DNA of 18,678 nt from Methylotetracoccus sp. (lineage in GTDB: Bacteria > Pseudomonadota > Gammaproteobacteria > Methylococcales > Methylococcaceae). The translations under genes and the position numbers were made by a program. The stretch spans positions 1 through 18,678 of the forward strand of contig JALORT010000005.1 of assembly GCA_025458755.1 (NCBI GenBank), written 5' to 3'. Positions 15,395-18,678 of the stretch are shown here, piece after piece (within the stretch, counting starts at the first letter, position 1; each line of letters opens with the position of its first letter). Under the pieces are notes generated by a model. The model was not told the DNA's origin. It did not search any database and worked only from the letters and a program-made list of their open reading frames with translations.

Positions 15395-16192
15395 TCAGCG
15401 CCCCGGCAGGTCCTGAGCGGCGTGATGGCTTGTTTCCCGGCGGGGGGCCTCAGAGCAGATGGGGCAGCGAGGGTGTTTGCGGACGCGGAGGGTGGTCCAT
15501 TCCATGTTCAACGCATCCAGCAACAAGAGGCGTCCATTCAACGTCCTACCCGCTCCGAGCAGCACCTTTAATGCTTCGACGGCCTGAACGCTGCCGATGA
15601 TCCCCGGCACCGGCGCGGCGACGCCGTTGCGCGCGCAGCTCTCGCCGCGCTCGGCCGGTTCGTCCGGAAACAGGCACTGGTAACACGGGCTTTGATCACA
15701 ACGGCTGTCAAACACCGCAACCTGCCCTTCAAAACGGATCACCGCGCCGGATACCAACGGTGTTCGTGCTGCCACACACGCCGCATTGACCAAGAAGCGG
15801 GTGTGGAAGTTGTCCGAACAGTCGAGAACCACGTGACTGCGGCGCGCTTCCTCGGCGAGTTCCTCGCTTGACAGACGGCGGGGAATCGGTATCACCTTGA
15901 TCTCGGGATTCAGCCGCAGCAGCGTACGCTGAGCGGAATCCACTTTCGGCAGTCCGATCTCGTCACTGTGGTGAGCAATCTGCCGTTGCAAATTAGAGAG
16001 ATCGACCCGATCGTCGTCGCAGACAACCAGCGTTCCGACGCCCGCCGCGGCGAGGTACATGGCGGCGGGCGAACCCAGACCGCCGACGCCGATGATCAGC
16101 GCTCTGGCGTCCAGCAAGGTCTGCTGACCATCAACGTCAACCTGAGGCAGCAGGATTTGACGGCTGTAGCGGAGCAGTTGTTCGTCGTTCAT
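15395..16192 (-). CDS. moeB: MoeB/ThiF-type sulfur-carrier adenylyltransferase
   Basis: E1-like enzyme that adenylates the C-terminal glycine of a small sulfur-carrier protein (MoaD for molybdopterin, or ThiS for thiamine). The start at the ATG ending at 16192 aligns with E. coli MoeB; a TTG nine codons upstream is less likely. The 265 residues show the ATP loop GVGGLGS (35-41), the DLSNLQRQ motif (64-71), DCSDNFHTRFLVN (124-136), and zinc cysteines CYQC (170-173) and CPIC (243-246). C186 lies where MoeB proteins carry a conserved cysteine. Choosing between MoeB, ThiF and a dual-purpose HesA-type enzyme is not possible from sequence. It precedes pqqA by 203 bp on the same strand. No ribosome binding site is visible, and a 7-bp hairpin lies in its leader (16203-16222). 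Confidence 0.85.
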   Translation of the reverse strand: MNDEQLLRYSRQILLPQVDVDGQQTLLDARALIIGVGGLGSPAAMYLAAAGVGTLVVCDDDRVDLSNLQRQIAHHSDEIGLPKVDSAQRTLLRLNPEIKVIPIPRRLSSEELAEEARRSHVVLDCSDNFHTRFLVNAACVAARTPLVSGAVIRFEGQVAVFDSRCDQSPCYQCLFPDEPAERGESCARNGVAAPVPGIIGSVQAVEALKVLLGAGRTLNGRLLLLDALNMEWTTLRVRKHPRCPICSEAPRRETSHHAAQDLPGR

Positions 16193-16284
16193 CGCGATCG
16201 TGCGGTTGCCCCCGCGCAACCGGGTAGGGCGGCGGGAACTCGGTGGTGGCAGGTGTGTCAGACAGGGTCGAGTCTTTGCATGCC

Positions 16285-16310
16285 CGCGCTGCCGAAAGGA
16301 AGCGCGTTTT
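16285..16310 (+). other. GNRA-capped hairpin followed by TTTT
   Basis: CGCGCT (16285-16290) pairs with AGCGCG (16301-16306); inside are a G/A mismatch, two CC/GG pairs and a GAAA tetraloop, a characteristic stable RNA fold. TTTT follows. The 3' arm can instead pair with GCGC at 16311-16314, giving an alternative fold right before the terminator. Confidence 0.45.
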
Positions 16311-16316
16311 GCGCGA

Positions 16317-16351
16317 GGATATCCCTCACTGTGAGGGGTATCCTTTTTTTT
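16317..16351 (+). terminator. Strong intrinsic terminator with no upstream plus-strand gene
   Basis: GGATATCCCTCA and TGAGGGGTATCC form a 12-bp stem with one G-T pair and a CTG loop, followed by eight consecutive T (16344-16351). The nearest plus-strand gene upstream is the MarR-type gene ending at 11913, so what it terminates is unclear. Confidence 0.85.
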
Positions 16352-16596
16352 CGGGACACATCCCCGAGAACGCGGCTCACTGTCAGGATTCTACAGAAGT
16401 TCTGCACACCCTCCCAAATTTCGTCGCATCGCACCCCCCCGGGGAACCGAAATGCGGTTGACGTGCGATGGTCCCTTCGGCACCATACGCGGTGGATTTC
16501 GCCTGATGCAGAACGCCTCGCCTTTCCCGGACGACTCGCTCAGTCGACTTCGCATCGACACGAGTAGCCGTCCCCACAGTTCGAAAAGCCCGCCGA

Positions 16597-18678
16597 ATGG
16601 ATGTTAACCGATTGGTCGCGTCGGCTGCCGAGCGCTGCGCTAGACACCCTTATGTGGTTCTAAGCTTTGCTCTGCTGCTTTCGGTCCTGTCCGGGCTGGC
16701 CGTCGCCCGCCTGCCGGTCTACACCTCCCGCCAGGCTCTGCTGCTCAACGGCTGGACGCGTTCCTCAAGAAATTCGGAGCAGCATCCGACCTGATTGTGG
16801 TTCTCGAGGGTGCTCCGCGCGAAGAAATGGAGTCCTTCGCGGCCGAATTGACTGCCCGCCTGCGTGAAGAACCCGAGATCGGTCAGGTCAATGCGCACCT
16901 GGATACCGAATTCCTGTTGCATCATGCCTACCTGCTGATGCCACCGGAAGGGCTGGACCGTATCGGCGCGCTGCTCAACGGCAAAGTCCGGCGCGGGCCC
17001 CTGAACATGGACGCCCTGCTTGCCCAGGCAGCGGACTCCATCCGAAGTCCGCCTGCGATGGGGGACGTGGATGTCCAGGCGGTCGGGCAAAGTCTGCAAT
17101 CCGCCGCGTTGTTGTTTGAGGAGTGGCAGCGTTGGCTGGTCGCGGAGAATGGCCCGGTTGACTTGGATTTCGGCCCATTATTGTCGAAGTATGGTGCGGC
17201 AGAACTGGCGAAAGGCGACTTCTCGTCGCGCGACGGACGGATGCTGTTCATATTCGTGCATCCGAAGAACGCCTCGGAAGACTTCGAGGTTCGTGGCCCG
17301 TTCATCGACAAAGTACGGTCTGTGGCCGAGGAGGCTTCCGAGCGCGTGCGTGCCGCGGGGCGCAGCCCTCCGCGCGTGGGGCTGGCCGGATTGCCGGCGG
17401 CGGAATACGAAGAGTACGTCGATATCGAGCGCGATATCATCCTGGTGATCGTCACGGCCATAGTGCTGATCGCGTTACTGATCCTGGTAGTGGTCCGAAG
17501 TTTTCGCTGGGCGCTCGCCATCTTCGTGCCAATGGGTTTGGGTGCGCTGTGGAGCCAAGCTCTGGTGCTGTTCACCGTGGGTCATCTGACCATTATCACC
17601 TCGGGCTTCATTGCGATCTTATTCGGTTTGGGTGCGGATTACGGCATCTTTACCTCTTCGCGGATCGCGGAGGAGCGCCAGGCCGGCCGGCCTCTGCTCG
17701 AGGCGATCGGCGTAGGCATCGGCGCTTCATTCGGCGCCGTGCTGACCGCAGGCGGCGCCTCGTTGGCAATTTTCGGTGCTCTGGCCACGGTCGAGTTTCC
17801 AGGGTTCGCGGAACTGGGCGTCGTGGCGACGGGAGGCGTCCTGCTGATTCTGCTGAGCACGTGGATCGTGCAACCGGCGCTTTATGCGCTGCTACCACCG
17901 CGACTAAGGCTCGAACAGGGCGCGCAACAGCCGCTGAGGCGCGCTCGTGGACGCAGCGGGGTCGGGGCCTTCCCGATCCCGTTTGCGGTGGCGCTCGTGA
18001 CTGTGGCGGTCGCATGCGCGGCGGTGGGTGCCGGGTACGGGTTTGCGCTGCCGTTCGATTATGATGCGCTCGCGTTACTGCCCAACGACTCGGAGGCGGC
18101 GCATTACGAGCGGCGCATGGGCGCCGAGAGTGATTATCAGAGCGAGGTCGTGATCTTCACGGCGCCCGAGTTGGCCGAAGCCCGGCGGATTACCGAGGCG
18201 GCCAGCCAACTCGACAGCATCGGTAAGGTGCAGTCGCTGACCCACCTGTTTCCGCTGGATGCGGAGGCCCGGAGCCGCACCGCGCGGTTTCTGGCCGCAT
18301 CCGCGGCGCGGGCTGGTTACCAGCAAGACCTCACTGTGCTGCAGCGGGAGGGATTGCAGCCGCCAGTCTTCGAACGGCTCCGTGCGCTGCTCGGGACGAG
18401 CTTGGACACCGTCGATCACTATCAGGAACAGGCGTTCTCCGCAGGGCATTCCACTCTGGTGAAAGACTTGGAACGTCTGCGTACAGCGATTGTATCCATC
18501 CGCGGCGAACTCGATCGGGATCCGGAGCAGGGCCGTGAACGGAGCGAGGCCTTGTTGAGGCGCGTGTTGCACGCGGCGGGGCAGGGGCTCACGGTGGTCG
18601 AAGGCTGGCATGACGCCCGCCCGCTGATCCCGGAACAGCTTCCGCCGACTCTCCGGGATCGGTTTTTCGCGTCCGATG
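16597..18678 (+). pseudogene. MMPL/RND-family exporter, frameshifted near its N-terminus and cut by the window end
   Basis: Large inner-membrane transporter of the MMPL (COG4258-like) type, often linked to lipid or hopanoid export. From ATG 16597 the first 48 codons encode the expected N-terminus and first membrane helix (about residues 19-42), then this frame reads into TGA at 16792-16794. The family sequence resumes in the +2 frame from about 16749 (RLDAFLKKFGAASDLIVVLEG is the typical periplasmic start). I read that frame by hand and found it open to the window end, more than 640 codons. It encodes five helices between about 17431 and 17900, including LFGLGADYGIFTSSRIAEE, then a seventh helix (about 17970-18055) and the second periplasmic domain. 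The junction appears to have lost a few residues, suggesting a small deletion. It may be a true pseudogene, a sequencing error, or a gene restarting at ATG 16827. Confidence 0.75.

Larger units (their letters stand above)
16193..16596. other. 404-bp divergent intergenic region rich in hairpins, no gene
   Basis: Between the divergent moeB and exporter starts there is no convincing coding sequence. The region holds a 7-bp hairpin at 16203-16222 (CGGTTGC/GCAACCG), a GAAA-capped hairpin at 16285-16306, and a strong intrinsic terminator at 16317-16351. A further imperfect hairpin lies at 16465-16490 (GCG-ATGGT paired with ACCAT-CGC, one bulge). No good promoter was found by eye. The plus-strand terminator suggests a short independent RNA or an attenuated leader of the exporter gene. 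Confidence 0.5.

Noticed and set aside
16285..16310. Signal recognition particle RNA core
   Set aside because: CCGAAAGGAAGC superficially resembles the conserved SRP loop, but the symmetric internal loops and flanking pairing of 4.5S RNA are absent.
16383..16577. 64-codon minus-strand open frame in the moeB/exporter gap
   Set aside because: No ribosome binding site, family resemblance or conserved motif is visible, and its size is expected by chance in this base composition.

Overview
The window looks like a chromosomal segment of a GC-rich gammaproteobacterium. The housekeeping order glyA-nrdR-rib genes-nusB-thiL-pgpA is typical of that class, and the proteins closely resemble the Escherichia coli or Klebsiella versions as I remember them. 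A complete pqqABCDE operon fits an organism that uses PQQ-dependent dehydrogenases. A methylotroph or methanotroph of the Methylococcales is a reasonable guess, but this is inference: no methane or methanol oxidation gene is present here.

Layout. (1) 35-7291, all plus strand: glyA, then nrdR, ribD, ribE, a ribB variant with a degenerate ribA-like domain (RibBX type), ribH, nusB, thiL and pgpA. From ribD to pgpA the genes are packed with 10-12 bp gaps or short overlaps, and nusB and thiL appear to start on GTG and TTG codons overlapping the previous stop. Together they make riboflavin, a transcription antitermination factor, thiamine diphosphate and phosphatidylglycerol. (2) 7444-10194, minus strand: arginine decarboxylase speA, followed 3 bp later by a beta-hydroxyacid dehydrogenase of unknown substrate. 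Divergent from speA is spermidine synthase speE (10261-11115). (3) 11308-11913: a MarR-type regulator with a four-cysteine C-terminal module, possibly leaderless. (4) 11995-15191, minus strand: pqqA-B-C-D-E. The 24-residue pqqA lies outside any long ORF and has its own promoter, a 16-bp perfect palindrome at the predicted transcription start, and an intrinsic terminator between it and pqqB. (5) 15395-16192, minus strand: a MoeB/ThiF-type adenylyltransferase. (6) 16193-16596: a 404-bp divergent gap without a gene, holding several RNA hairpins and a strong plus-strand intrinsic terminator that no annotated gene needs. (7) 16597 to the window end: an MMPL/RND-family exporter whose reading frame is broken after the first membrane helix and which runs off the window.

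No mobile elements, CRISPR arrays, tRNAs or rRNAs were seen. Most genes are well-known families. The less ordinary material is the cysteine-less cyclohydrolase domain, the regulatory architecture around pqqA, the cysteine-rich MarR protein, the orphan terminator/possible small RNA, and the frameshifted transporter.
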